In this document: in pieces, positions 35,740-47,718 of the stretch | How the letters are laid out: each line of letters starts with the position of its first letter | Position numbering within the stretch: position 1 is the first letter of the stretch | From: Crossaster papposus | Lineage: Eukaryota > Echinodermata > Asteroidea > Velatida > Solasteridae | Length of the DNA stretch: 64,000 nucleotides | Direction of reading: 5' to 3' | NCBI GenBank assembly: GCA_037893245.1 | Contig: JBAIAA010000411.1 | Location: 49,731-113,730 of the forward strand | The notes under the pieces: model-generated | What the model was told of the DNA's origin: nothing | Databases searched by the model: none | Seen by the model: only the letters and a program-made list of their open reading frames with translations | Made by a program: the position numbers and the translations under genes

Positions 35740-36120
35740 GGCCGCTAAACCCCATGATTTACAATGATCAATATACACAGTCATTCATGTGTCATGCCAC
35801 GGGATTGGCTTACATCATTTAGACCTGTTGGTCGGGTCAAAGAAGGGGGGGGGGGGAATGTTGATCAGAGAGGGGAATGCTGATCAGAGAGGGGAATGCT
35901 GATCAGAGAGAGTCTAACGACCTGGTAACAAATTAACAGTGGTTATGAATGTTGCAGGGCTTATGAATGTTACGACTGTCACAAAGAAGATGGCGGGATG
36001 ATGTGGAGATGACGGTCTCGGATCGACATAACTAGCAGGACCTTTGCTCCGATAAATAACCCATTATGCCGCAATTAGGGAATTCAATTAGTGTTGGCTT
36101 GCATTTGTGAGTCGGAAAAG
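35740..36120. promoter_or_regulatory. Candidate cis-regulatory block
   Basis: A block of complex sequence with clustered developmental-factor words: AATGATCAATAT (Onecut-like), GGATTGGC, GATAAATAACCCATTATG (Hox/AbdB-like) and two CAATTAG homeodomain cores at 36074-36091. It also contains three 19-bp tandem units, GGGAATGCTGATCAGAGA (35857-35914). The assignment rests on motif density only, with no conservation data. Confidence 0.2.
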
Positions 36121-37455
36121 GGAGGGGGAGGAGGGGGTAGTGATTGATTCATTTCAGTCAAGCGGTGGAGATTAAAAAAGTATGAAAAAAAAAAGCCAAA
36201 TCAAGGTTTTGCTTCAAGCGCATAATATGTGCCTACATGTACTTCCAATGCAGCGCCAAAAAGAAGTAAATTTGATTTCATGAATTTTTTTCGTCATTTT
36301 CAATAATAACTCAACTAGAGACCAATAATAACTCAACTAAAGTTTTAGCTCAGTTGTACTTTTTCAAGAAAAAAAAAAAAAAATCGTGGAAAAAAAAAAA
36401 AAATCGTGGGGAAAAACCATGCACACTAATTTCGTCAACAGCACTCTTTTTAATTCCCAAGAATCTGTCCGCTGAATGATTGCCGGAAAAAATCCCCCAG
36501 ATTTCTTAAATTTCCTTCTAACGACTGCAAGCCAGACGAACTAAAAATTCACACAGTGTTTTTCCCGGAAGTTTGATCTTTTAACCCAATAATTTTCTTT
36601 TAATAATAATTTTGGATAAATGCAAATGGAATGAATGCTTTTTTTGGGGGGGGTACTTTGCGATTCTAGCTTAACAGACAGCGAGCTTTCAGCACATCAC
36701 AGCGGGTTTGTTTTTCAATCGAAAACTCTGCACCAAAATGCATTGCTCACACGAAACCTTGATTTTGCTGATTAACACTCATCTGTAAGGCGCCCGACAA
36801 CAGATTTACTATAATCCATCAAAGTCATTTCTACACCTTTGAATTGTCTACGCGTATTTGCCATACGTACAAGAACATACAACCAAATCTGTCCACAAAG
36901 AACCTTCCACTGTTTGGCGAAAGAACTACATTTTAAGAAATTTACATGTAACTCTGTTCCAGATCCTTTTGGGTCTGTGTTTTTTGTTCCCCCTGGGGGA
37001 GGGGGGGGGGGAGATTTTTGAAGCAAGGTTGGCCATAAGGATATAACTCAAATTGACTCACGAGAGTTGATTTTCAACCTCAAAAACTGTACAGTGTACA
37101 AGGTGTAAGAACCTAACAAGAAAAAAGAATGTTGCCTTAATTGAAGCTATTTTTTTTCCTTTTCTTATATCATCTCAATGAAGGTAAATCAGTGCCAAAA
37201 TGTGGGAAAAAACATGAATCTGGGACTAAGAAAAACATTTTCAATTCTGTTAGGAAATGTTCTCAACTCTCCATAGACTTTGTACACAACCGCTGAAGTA
37301 CCGGTAGCGTCAGTATACTACATTCTTTTCTTTTAGTAATCAAAACTGAGAAGAAAAATACTCAAATCCAGAAATCAAGACTGTGAGATTAAAAAAAGCT
37401 TGAATTCAACATGACAACTACCGGCTTTTTACAACAACAAAAACACAAAATTCAG
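36121..37455. other. Non-coding stretch
   Basis: No gene is seen. A runs occur at 36368-36383 and 36390-36404, and G runs near 36648 and 36998. The 84-codon minus-strand frame at 36772 starts in a G/C tract. Confidence 0.45.
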
Positions 37456-37456
37456 G

Positions 37457-37598
37457 CGAGGATTAGAGAACATTGTTCCTTTCATGTGCGTACAGGTACA
37501 TGTACATGTACCTGTACCTTGGCAACTGGCCGAGGATTAGAGAACATTGTTCCTTTCATGTGCGTACAGGTACATGTACCTGTACCTTGGCAACTGGC
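37457..37598 (+). repeat. Tandem duplication, 74 and 68 bp
   Basis: Two copies start CGAGGATTAGAGAACATTG (37457 and 37531) and end CTTGGCAACTGGC. They are identical except that the first has ACATGTACATGTAC and the second ACATGTAC, a difference of exactly one hexamer. The overlapping short frames on both strands are repeat read-through. Confidence 0.9.
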
Positions 37599-37749
37599 CC
37601 TATAATACTGGCTGCAACAATGGAAAACGATTGTGTTGGTCGACAAATAACATGTATAGGGGTAGGTGGGGAAACCTGTGTGCGTTGGTAGAAGTTTACA
37701 GACAATGGAGGTGTTGCGACTTCTTCGCACCTGCAAGTAGGATGCTCTG

Positions 37750-38570
37750 GCGCCCTCTATGACGAGCCCGTTGTAAAATTAGGCCAGAAAGGCATACATT
37801 TGCATGTTCATGTGCGATGTAAATTTTGATAGACAGGCATTGTATACGTACCGGTGGTACATTCACATTGTAATGTAGTCAATAAGTATAGTATAAGGCA
37901 AAAGACAAAAATGGCAAGTTTACATTATGGTTGCAGACGGGTAAATAACCTGCCACCGAGCTCGGTGATAAATTTGGCGACTTCCAGAAAAAAAAAGAAT
38001 TAATATTCTTCAAGGTGTTTACAACACACGTCAAATTAAAGCTTACCAGTAATTTTAATCGCTACTCACTTCCTGTTCAATTTTTGGAGCAGTTAACCCA
38101 GTGACGTTTTTGGAGAAGAATAATTCCTTTCAAAGATGATTGCCCATAAAACTACATATATAGTCCTGATGAAGTCCATTACTTATATATTGCCATTTAA
38201 AACAAAATGATGCCAAGAATGCTCTATTACAAAATAGAGCAGTTTTAGGGCCCAATTTAATCTAAAATTCACAGAAATACAAGCCGGCAGTCTTGTGCAT
38301 GGCTTCCATCTTTCTTTCTTTTTTGCAAACTCTCAAGTTCATGGACCCAAGAAACTGCTTGTGCTCAAAGAAAGGTAAAAATGTTTTTTGTTTTTAGAAT
38401 ACATGTAAAAATAAACAATATATATTTTTTTTAAATAATTAAATAAATGGTGGAACAGCACGGAGATCGTAACCTTAAATCTCATCTTCCTGATGGTGAA
38501 ATTCAAAAGGCAAATAAAAACAATACGATAAATGTTACATTAATTCCACTACAAGAGAACCAAAAATAAA
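37750..38570. other. Non-coding stretch
   Basis: No gene or recognised repeat is seen in this AT-rich stretch. Confidence 0.4.
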
Positions 38571-38689
38571 TGTGGGTTGGGGATGGGGGGGGGGGGAATC
38601 CAGTCTCATTACTGAACAGTGGCTCAATTAATCCCCAAGCCGTTTCTCCCCCCCCCCCCCCCCCTACCCACAGCCTCTCAAAGATATCT

Positions 38690-38885
38690 ACACCGAGGAG
38701 GTGGGAGAGATTAGTTTTAATAAAAAGCGATCAAGCCATCAGGAAGATAATGCGCCATTTATCAAATGGACACACCAGTGTAAAAAGCCCAGACAGCTAC
38801 CGTAAGGGACTGCATCAATTACCGGCCTGCTGCCAGCCTCTGCATGCAAATCAAAGGCACTGAATCCTGTGCAAGATGCTCCGAC
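38690..38885. promoter_or_regulatory. Candidate cis-regulatory block with octamer
   Basis: Complex sequence containing a perfect POU octamer ATGCAAAT (38844-38851). This overlaps ATCAAAG (TCF/SOX-like), and TCAAAGATATC lies at 38677-38687. It ends directly where the 109-bp tandem repeat begins. No conservation information is available. Confidence 0.2.
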
Positions 38886-38886
38886 A

Positions 38887-39300
38887 GTTAAAGGTATCGG
38901 TACTTATAATATACTAGAGTGAGTCAAAAAGAAATTCTCTCAACTCTACAGTAATATATTAGAATTATTTCTAGAACTATTTCGGTCAAGGTATTGTTAA
39001 AGGTATCGGTACTTAAAATATACTAGTGCGAGTCAAAAAGAAATTCCCTCAACTCTACAGTAATATATTATAATTATTTCTAGAACTATTTCGGTCAAGG
39101 TATTGTTAAAGGTATCGGTACTTATCATATATATACTAGAGCGAGTCAAAAAGAAATTCCTTCAACTCTAACAGATAAAGGTACCATTAAAGGTATCGGT
39201 ACTTGTAATATACTAGAGGGAGTCAAAAAGACATTCCCTCAACTCTAAAAATAACATATTACAATTATTACTAAAACTACATGTATTTTGTTAAACCACT
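38887..39300 (+). repeat. 109-bp tandem repeat, four units
   Basis: Units start GTTAAAGGTATCGGTACTT at 38887, 38996 and 39105, with a fourth (ATTAAAGGTATCGG) at 39186 after a shortened third unit. Each holds GAGTCAAAAAGAAATTC and CTCAACTCTA. The units differ by a few substitutions, consistent with a moderately old satellite-like expansion. Confidence 0.9.
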
Positions 39301-40295
39301 AAACATGAAAGTGCATCGATTTGTTAGAATATCCAAATAAATATAGAACAATTTGGAAATTCAATTTTTAAATTACCCGGTACAAGTTAGCGATTGAATA
39401 TAATCCCAGCTGTTGTGCCTAACCATTCACACGGTACTGTATACAATAAACCCATACTCACTAGAAGAAAACTGTAGACGGCTGCCAAAAAATAGTAGGC
39501 TCACCTAAATGTGTACAGGTAACTTTGGAACCAAAGAAGTAATAAATTAAGGAAAAAAAAGATAGTTTTAAGCCAATAACAAAAATATTACAATTAATTC
39601 TAGACAATTGTCTGTGATTTGTTAATTTTTTTTCCTTCTACATGTACATGTACTACCGTATGTGCATACTTGCCTAAAATCTATTCAAAAATATATTCTT
39701 CTAGAGGGAACTTTTTGTACTTGCTCTGTATACCGGATACAACATTTCAAAACGTCAATTATGACTGCAAATTGGGGGAAAAACAAGGATTTTTTCCCCT
39801 TCAAATTCCCCCCTCCCCCCCCCCCCCCCATTTACTAAATTAGGTTAGTGCCTATATTGTTTGTTCTCAGTTACAAATCCCTGAAAAGCCAGTAACACCA
39901 GACATCTACACATTTTTATTTTTTCCTCAATGTCTGTTTTTAGAACAAAACAAAAGAACCGCAGCAACAATTCTCAATTTCCGTTGCCTACGGCAACAAG
40001 TGGCTTTCTCAAAACCTGCTAAGCAACAAATCTCCTTGTCTTAACAACAACAACCCCCCCCCCCCCCCCTTCCTTCTTCTTCTCCTCAGTCATGACCAAA
40101 CATTGTTAGTCTACACGTTTCGCCGCAGACAAAATAAACAGATTGACAGTGTTGCAAGTCCAAGTCGACAGGGTGGACAAAATAAATGGCCAGGACTAGA
40201 CTGGGTCTGAATTATTGACTTAGGAGGCAAGTTCTTGGAATCGTGGTCCCGGGATCCTGCCCACAAATATTGACCTAAATAATTTAGATGCATGT
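39301..40295. other. Non-coding stretch
   Basis: No gene is seen. C runs occur at 39813-39829 and 40052-40069. The rest is AT-rich. Confidence 0.45.
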
Positions 40296-40965
40296 GCATT
40301 CCTTGAGCGACGACCCGGGTGACACGAAAACAAAGTTTTCCCCACTGTATTGTGGATACAGGTACTACACTGGTTTCCCATTGAGCAACACATAATATTC
40401 AAACTCCTTCTCATCACCTACCGGGTACCGGTCTATCAATGGATCAGCACCCCACCCAGTACATGCAACAACTAATATCAACATACAAGACTGTGCGGCA
40501 ACTCCGCTCCAGTGACGCACACTTGCTTGTGGTTCCATCTTCCAGTTCCCAAGGCTTATGGGGACACAATTTTTTCTGTTGCAGCCCCTCGTCTATGAAA
40601 CAGTCTACCAATCCTGCACCTGATTTCACTAAACTCTTCGTAACTTACGATGCATCGCAGCCCCGCGACGCGTCGTATCGTATCTCTACGACGCGTCGCG
40701 TTACTCTTCGTACGCGTCGCGAGATGCGACGCGTTACTCTTCGTAACTCGAATTGCGACGCGTCGCAACGTTTGGTGAAATCGGGGGCTGAGATTACAAC
40801 CAGATGTTGACTCTTTCAAAACCTACCGGTATCTCAAAACCTACCTTTTCACTCATGTATACATATCAGTAGTTCTCTTCGACTCCAGCGCAGTGAATAG
40901 ATTTTTCTAGATACCAGCGCTAGACAAGTTGTTATCATTATTATTATAATGACGGATGGTCCATG
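40296..40965 (+). pseudogene. Decayed non-LTR retrotransposon, RT C-terminal part
   Basis: Frame-by-frame translation gives a series of pieces in the order typical of CR1/L2/Jockey-like reverse transcriptase C-termini: RVTRK, LHWFPIEQHIIFKLLLITYR, LISTYKTVRQLRSSDAHLLV, KAYGDTIFSVAAPRL, NSLP and DVDSFKTYRYLKTYLF. The pieces lie in different frames with several stop codons, so the copy is dead. The 3' side runs into ATTATTATTAT at 40938-40950, like the short A/T microsatellite tail of CR1/L2 elements. A 161-bp foldback splits it at 40622-40782. The 123-codon open frame at 40439 is one piece of this remnant, not a gene. Confidence 0.82.
40622..40782. mobile_element. GC-rich foldback element inside the RT remnant
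   Basis: Inverted ends GATTTCACTAAACTCTTCG and CGCAACGTTTGGTGAAATC enclose repeated CGACGCGTCG words. CGACGCGT is itself nearly palindromic, so the whole 161 bp can fold. The RT reading continues on both sides, which supports an insertion. The flanking target duplication is not clear. Confidence 0.72.
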
Positions 40966-43900
40966 TAGGTTTCACTGTCACACTGCATTGTGGGCAATGA
41001 CAATGTAGTTTTACATGGTTTTTTTAGCCGCGTCACAGACGGGCGCTCTATAACCTAGTGGTTTGGTTTTTTTTTCTTCTTGTGCCAATTAAATTCAACA
41101 TCGATGAACTCCTCGGTAAACACCTCACCAAACTGACAACAAAAGCCGCACGACAGTGTCGGGTAAACAAAGCCGCACTATTCGGTGTCTGGTTGTAGTC
41201 GAATAGTGCCTTCTGAACATTATGAAATGATCATGATAGAGAGAATTTTCTGCGGTATATTGCATTTCAACTGGACCAATACACAACGACGCGGCCCCTG
41301 CACAAATTCGTGCATGTTTTCGCCAGGGTGGCCAAAATATTGGAACGTACAATGTATGTACTAATAATTAAAAAAATTAAAAAAATTATTATATTTGTGT
41401 TGGCTTTTAGGAAAAAATTGGAATACTTGAAAGCCTGCAAATAAATCTAATCCCCACTCTCTCTGCAGAACAACATTGGCCATCAAAGAAACGGTAAAAA
41501 ACAGCCGAAGAGCATTAGATAAAAACCTCCAGTGGTCAGTATAATTATCACAAAACAGTGGAACCAGATATCCCTGGCTACCGCAGCTACGGGTAAGTAA
41601 GTAACAGAGCAACAATTTACACATCATGCCCTTCTTCCTTAAAAATGAAATGCCACTACCTGCCCCGAGGTTCAATTTGTACTTAGAAGAAGGGGCAGAG
41701 AGAGTGAGAGAAAAACAGAAAATGGGCCTGGTCTCCTAGCGTGCTCGGTATTGCTCTGCTAATGGAGCACCTTGGTGGAACTTAGAGGCAGCACACCTGG
41801 CGGTATAAACCAGAGAGAGATGTTTATTGGCTGCTTGTGGAGTTTGGATTGGCTTGACCAGGTTAGACAAGCCTCCCCTCCCCCCAACCCCCTCTCCCCC
41901 AGGCTAGGTGGAAATCAAGTGATCCATCTAGGAAAGCTTGGAATACAAAATATACCCTTTAAAAATATGTACCCATACATGTACGGGTACATACTGTGTG
42001 TGATCCAGTTATTCAAGTGTGCTTATTAGAAGACTTACAAGGGATTTTTATCACAAGCAACAAGACCTCTTATTGGCTACTGTGTGTGCTTGAAGAGTGT
42101 GAGCAACAAGCATCCTCATTGGCTACTGGCAAAGAGGGCATGCTAGTTTTTTTGGCAATAAAACGGACTTCGTGATTTAGATTTCAGCCTAATGAAATAG
42201 GCAGTTCAAGTGATTCTATTTATTGGTTTTGTTTTGGATGTTTGCAAATGTTATATAATGCATTAACCCTAACCCTCCCGGGTATTTTGGCAAGAAACCC
42301 TGCAAGAAACAGCAACATGCACCATTTGCCAAAGTGACAATCCTGCCCATAGGCCAAACTGCCTCAGAGTCTGTGGTCACCCAACACAGCAAAATCCATC
42401 TCTGACATTTAGCTCCCAATGAATGAGACATGGACTTTTTTTCTAGATCATGCGCTGGTGTTGACTGCTCAAATGCATCAAAGTGTAGCCCAATGATGCA
42501 CTGTGCTGTGTCTGGCAGGGTTAGGGTTATATTGCCCCAATTTAGTCATCAAGATGACATCCAATTGGCTTGGCAGACATTCCCAGGGACTCACCTAGTC
42601 CTGGGGAGACCCTATTTTAGGAAAGCCAGACAGACAGACAGGCTAGGCAAGTAAATAAACGCCTGGCTAGTCTTGCTGTGATGAAATGCCCCAGCTGTAA
42701 CCATAGCTAACAGTCATTATCCGGGCCCACAGGTGGCCCCTACAATTAAGGCCATTTTGTAATAAAGTAGTCAGACTAATAACAACAGGTGCAAGTTACT
42801 GGTACCAGACAAACTAAATATAAAATAAAGCCTGGTTCCCTGATTAAAGGCAATGTTGGCGGTAGTCTGGTTCCTAGAACAAATAAGTCGGACTATTTCT
42901 GATGAATTATTAGGTTAGGTGAGGTACCGGTAACAAAAAGAGGAATTACTTTTATATTTTCAAGTGATAATTAAATGTGAAAATTGCCAAAGAATGAAAT
43001 ACACGTAAATTGCATCACAAGTAAAAACACACATTTCAGCGAGGTAAAAGTGTTTCGTGTATTAACACAGATCCATGCACATCTTGGCAAAATTGCGAGC
43101 CGACATGTACATGTAGCATCCACACCAGATACAAACTGAACACAAGTCTAATTGTACAGGCACACATTACAGACATGTATAATGTACAAATTGTCATTTC
43201 AATTTGCATGCTATCCATGACATTCGGCTGTACTCTACAATTTGATAAGTTTGTTTTTCTCCGGGACAGTATTTCGTAAGCTCCTCCAAGGCGATGTTCA
43301 GTCCCCAAAGCACCATTTCCGAGATTGTCTGGGTAACCTGATCAATTCCATTGATACACGGTAGCTTTTGGTACGGGCTGCAGTCCAGGCTAGGCCAGCG
43401 ACTCGCCCTCAAATTTCACCCTCTTTGCATTTCAACGAGTAGAGAAGAAGGGCGCTGAGCGGCGCTGAGCACAGCGAGCTCAATACAGTAGCGTGGCAAA
43501 GAACGAAGAAGAACAAGAAAGAAAGAAAAAAAAAAAACACTAGATGTTTATTGGGGCACTCAGGTTGTTCCTCTCCCCAGAGTTCCCCATGGAGACGGTT
43601 GCCGGGCAACCGGCAGTGGAGGATCCTGGGAAAATTGCGGAAGAAGGTGAAGTGTCTCTTCTGACAAGGGCCGGATTGATGAGATGGGCCCCACTAGGGG
43701 CGAGGTCCATCTATGGAATATTTTTTCTCAAGTATTTTCCTTGTATTGTCTTTCGACTATTAGAAGTTGCAGGTTTTCAGCCAGACCAAGGTGACAAAAG
43801 TAGGAGAATGTACATGTACAAAGTATGTAGATTGTAGAATCAAAATTTCAACAACAACAACAGGACAGAAGTAGGACTTTGGAGGACAAAATTGAGAAAA

Positions 43901-44531
43901 AAGTAGAATTTTGGGAGCTTTCAGCCCGAGAAGTTTTCATTGATACTCAAGCGTGTTCGCTTCATCGTACCAGTAAGCCTCTTGAATTTTGAATGTTCTG
44001 TACTCACAACACCTGTGCTCCATCCTCAACTAAGCTCTCAGCGGTACAGTTGCAGTACTCCTGCATCCATCCCATTCAATGTGCGATATGACATTGACAG
44101 TATGCAACACAGTAATGACAAATTTTCAATGAAATGTTCCTTTATTTTGGAGTTGTGGGAGTGTGGGATTCAAAATGTAGGAAATGGTAGAAGCAAGGTA
44201 AGAAAACTAGGAATATTTGAAATCCTAAAGTTCTAAGCAAAAGCTACCCGCATTTTTTTAAACAACGTACATACATGTACGAGTTGAGTCATAACTTTTT
44301 ATGAAATAAAGTGTTGATTAAATGGGTTGGGAAAATCAGAACACTTATAAGTGGGTTACTGGACTTTATATTGTGACAAAACTAGAAACACATGGAACAT
44401 TTGTGTTTGTCTGCACAAACGTACTTCTGACTCAAGCTTTTATAGGAATGAAAATGGGAATCAAATTGTTACATGGGGTACAATGCAATTTGCATGGAAC
44501 TGTGATACTTTCCACGGTCATACATGTACAA
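40966..44531. other. Non-coding stretch
   Basis: No gene is confidently recognised. Two CTCWTATTGGCTACTG-type words 47 bp apart (about 42056 and 42103) form a short tandem repeat with inverted CCAAT boxes. The 97-codon frame at 43544 (with an internal ATG at 43589) overlaps a palindromic X-box-like motif but has no recognisable domain. A GTACTCACAACAC word near 43998 reappears inverted near 63617. Confidence 0.45.
43598..43610. promoter_or_regulatory. X-box-like palindrome (RFX type)
   Basis: GTTGCCGGGCAAC consists of two inverted GTTGCC half-sites with a 1-nt spacer, close to the RFX X-box GTTGCCATGGCAAC. RFX factors drive ciliary genes in animals. Spacing of 1 rather than 2 nt is at the edge of the accepted range. 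It lies in a GC-richer patch (43440-43700). Confidence 0.3.
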
Positions 44532-44678
44532 CAAGAATAAACGCTCGACGCTTTTCTTGCTCGGCATTCATGATTGTAAAACTTCGGACAGGTCAGTTAA
44601 ACGATATTGACTATAAAATACACCCAATCCACCCATTCCTGATAATTCAAGCATTTACCAACATGGTTTGTCCTACCT
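44532..44678 (-). mobile_element. Family A MITE, right-end fragment
   Basis: Retains TTTTCTTGCTCGGCATTCATG, GTAAAACTTCGGACAGGTC, GTTAAACGATATT and the end GTTTGTCCTACCT, followed by TTAA (44679-44682). The other half is missing. The 159-codon open frame on the plus strand runs into this fragment and is not a gene. Confidence 0.8.
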
Positions 44679-44682
44679 TTAA

Positions 44683-45462
44683 ATACACAGTTTTTCCAGA
44701 CACATTTCGACTCAACGTAAACAAAATCACAATCAACCCTAAGAAAGAGAAACCGCAGCTATGTGTCACTGCAATTATAGACAGCCATAGACAGTCAAGA
44801 AGAGGGAAAACCCTCCAGCCCAGCTACTGACCCAAAAAAAAATTCATTACACATGGTGTCTCTCTGCGACTCTCTACCAGACTACGCATAATTAGTTGGT
44901 GGTGTGTTTATCTTCTGCTCTATTCCGTAGTTCGCAGTTGTTCTGTGTGTGTTTGGTAATAATTGGGTCAATGAAAGATTCCTTCGTGCCCCTAGGGGAA
45001 AACTGACTAGACAAACAGATGCAAATTTCATTTTTTTTTTTGGAGGAGGGGGGGAGGGGGGGGGGGGGGAGATATTTGTGCAAATGTGCTTTGGGCAAAA
45101 GCATGCCCACGCTGCTTAGCGGTCGAAGGTCAGTTGCGACACCGAGGCCTTTATGACGCAATTAGGAGGCGTTGTATCACACTTGGGAAAAACGCTGAGA
45201 ACCAACGAGAGGGTGTTAATGACAAACTGTGCCGGCTGGAGAAGCGCTAAGCGCTAACGCTGGACAGAATTTAATGTGTAGCGGTGTACGACAAGACGAA
45301 CATTAAAAAATTCATCTGCAAAACATACCATACATGTACCGGTACATCAATGCCAGCCAGTTATTGAAGTACGTGTGGGACAAGAAATTATTCATATTAA
45401 TGTTTCATCCGGCTTCAATCTACACACATGTACATGTATTAAACAATTCGCAACAGAATTTG
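44683..45462. other. Non-coding stretch
   Basis: No gene is seen. The stretch holds a T run, a GGGGGAGGGG block near 45045-45070 and two or three TACATGTA words. Confidence 0.4.
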
Positions 45463-45464
45463 TA

Positions 45465-45695
45465 TTGACACTGACCGAGCCCAGGCACGGGTTTTTTTTT
45501 TTTAACGAACCTAAATCTGAGACGGATTCAGGTCGGCATCTGTGGGTAGCACACCATAATATCTCCAGGCCTCGCTCGCTGCGAGACGGTCGCTGACCGA
45601 TATATCCGGCCTTGCTCATGACGTGTTTATCCGTCATCCGCTTTTCAAATCCGGGCAAACTTTGCGTGTACAATGTATGTACCGGTACACGGAAG
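45465..45695 (-). repeat. Family B fragment, reverse orientation
   Basis: The interior resembles the copies at 28611 and 32515: GACCGAGCCCAGGCACGGG, AACGAACCTAAATCTGAG, TCAGGTCGGCATCTGTGGG, GGCCTCGCTCGCTGCGAG, GGCCTTGCTCATGACGTG and CTTTGCGTGTA. Both inverted ends are lost. A TACCGGTAC word marks its right side. Confidence 0.68.
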
Positions 45696-46668
45696 CTACC
45701 GTCATGCGCACACGAGCACACGGCTACCGATGCTTTTGAAGTTCCCCTGTCATTCCGGATTACAAACCAATTCTGCAAGAACTAATGCATGACAAATCAG
45801 CATGCCCAAGTCCTGGGTCATGATTTATGTATCTGATATTGGATGCATAGGGGCTATTTGATCAGCCTAATTTATAATGGAATATTATACCAGACTAGCC
45901 AGAGAAAACTCTGATTATGGCCCCCGCTCTGTCATTCTCAATTTGTCGGCCGCTCCGTCAATTTTTTTTAATATCTGTGTGTTGTGATTTCCATTTTGGA
46001 GGGTAAAAAGAATGATTATTTTTCTTTTCTACCTCAGTAGATGTCTTTGCGGAACGCAAGCCAGGTGCAATGTCACAGCTTTATTTTGTTAAAGGCCAAA
46101 TGATGAGATGTTTTAAAATGCAAACTAAAAAGCTTTAAATTTGATTTTAAAGTAAATACAGCTATCGACTATAATCCTGCAAGATCCTTTAGAAATCCAC
46201 CAGTAGGATTACGCTAGATTACGCTGGATTGCCCCGCCCGTTTATGACTTCAAAGTAAGTTCAAGTGAGGACTGTGAACTTACTTTATATAAAAGTTTGG
46301 GACGGAATATTCCACTTTTCTGTTTTTTTGCACTGTGGAGGATTTCACTGAGATTTCGGAAAACTTCCTGGCAAAAATACATGTATCCAGATGGAGAGTT
46401 GGGGCACGTACACACAGATTCTGTTTTCGAAGATGCCTTCCGGCAAAGTGCTTTTCTTGAAATATTTTCAACAGCTGAAATTATAGCCCCTACATGTACA
46501 TGTACATGTACAAGTTCTACTAAAAATAGTAATATTTTAAAAATAGTAATACTTTTTTGGTAGAAGACTAAAAGGTAGTTCAGCTAAAAGTTTTATTAGA
46601 AGATATAAGATAGATACAGCAGTGTAATATGTTGTCACTTTTTTCAATTTTACTTGACAAAAAAAGCA
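45696..46668. other. Non-coding stretch
   Basis: No gene is seen. Short ACATGTAC words occur at 46492-46511. Confidence 0.4.
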
Positions 46669-46669
46669 A

Positions 46670-47119
46670 TATGTGACCCGCTCTACAAAAATGAGTCTGA
46701 TGTCGGAAAATACATTTTTACGTAAAGGGCTGTTTATTGTCTCAGAAGTGATTTTTCCTTCAACAAATAATATTTTAGTTTTAAGGCAATTTGGTTTCTT
46801 CGACACCTATATTTTCAGATCTGATCGATTGAAAAGATTGTTTTGATCCCTAAATTAAATTTAATACAGGTTTTGTCATTCTCTTACCATAGCATCTGAT
46901 GAAGCACTACAATTGTAAATCTTTATTTCTTTTCAAAGACATTTTGAATATAACTGAGAACAAGAAAATTTAACAAAATTGTAGAAGACCAACGCATGAC
47001 ACTACGGAGTTGTGCCATATCAAATGAAAGCTTTTTTTCCTTCTTTTTCTGATCAACTGTCAAGTTGAATTTTTTTTTTTTAACACATCAGACTCATTTT
47101 TGCAGAGTGGGTCACATAT
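46670..47119. mobile_element. 450-bp terminal-inverted-repeat element
   Basis: The left end TATGTGACCCGCTCTACAAA continues as AATGAGTCTGATGT. The right end is its complement (ACATCAGACTCATTTTTGCA, then GAGTGGGTCACATA). About 34 bp of end sequence pairs with a few mismatches. The interior is AT-rich and non-coding. It is likely a non-autonomous DNA transposon. The superfamily is undetermined because the flanking duplication is ambiguous. Confidence 0.78.
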
Positions 47120-47663
47120 GTACCGGTACATGAACCGGTATAGTACTAGTAGAAGCCCGAAGAACAGTTGTAAGAAAGGTTTAAATTGCATTTAAAATAA
47201 CCATTGAACAACTTCAAGGAAGAGAAATACAATGGATGAACTTACCTTACGCTGCACCAGAATCAAACTAAAAAAACAACTAACCACTTTCCTGTTCTTT
47301 TCAAAGAATTTTTCACTATTCTCAAATTAAAAAACCTGTATATTATTCGTAAACATTTCCTTTTAATCTCGCACCTGTTTCCGTTTTAATTTGTACATTT
47401 CTGGAAAAAAAAAATTAAAAAAATCCTGAACTTTATGATCAGTTGTAGGGTCAAACAACATCCAACCACACAAAAATCTGCCCCCCCCCCCCCCCCCAAA
47501 AAAAGCTATTTTTAAAATCAGTCATGTTTCAAGGGAGAATGTTAGGCTATTTTCTTTTTAACTTGGCCATGCCCTCAAGTGCAGCGCAGCGTCGCTTGAC
47601 ACACCATAGAACTCCAAGGATGGAAGGGGAAGGAAAGCCATGACCTATTTTGTTATTATCGGG

Positions 47664-47718
47664 AGGGATCTCTGCACGACCGGCGCGGCGTGGGATCTCT
47701 GCACGACCGGCGCGGCGT
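47664..47718 (+). repeat. 27-bp perfect tandem duplication
   Basis: The unit starting GGGATCTCTGCACGACC and ending GGCGCGGCGT occurs twice back to back (47665-47691 and 47692-47718). It sits in a complex, non-repetitive block (47560-47900) that otherwise shows no recognised feature. Confidence 0.85.

Noticed and set aside
37747-37760. GGCGCCCTCTATG as a CTCF site
   Set aside because: Only the GGCGCCCTCT half matches; the remaining core positions do not fit, unlike 27354-27366.
42260-42280. TTAACCCTAACCCTCC telomere-like words
   Set aside because: Only two units with no extended array; chance or family H-like sequence explains it.
43589-43837. Possible first exon starting METVAGQPAVEDPGK beside an X-box-like motif
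   Set aside because: No known family, no clear splice donor, and the later residues look like random translation. Kept only as a motif note.
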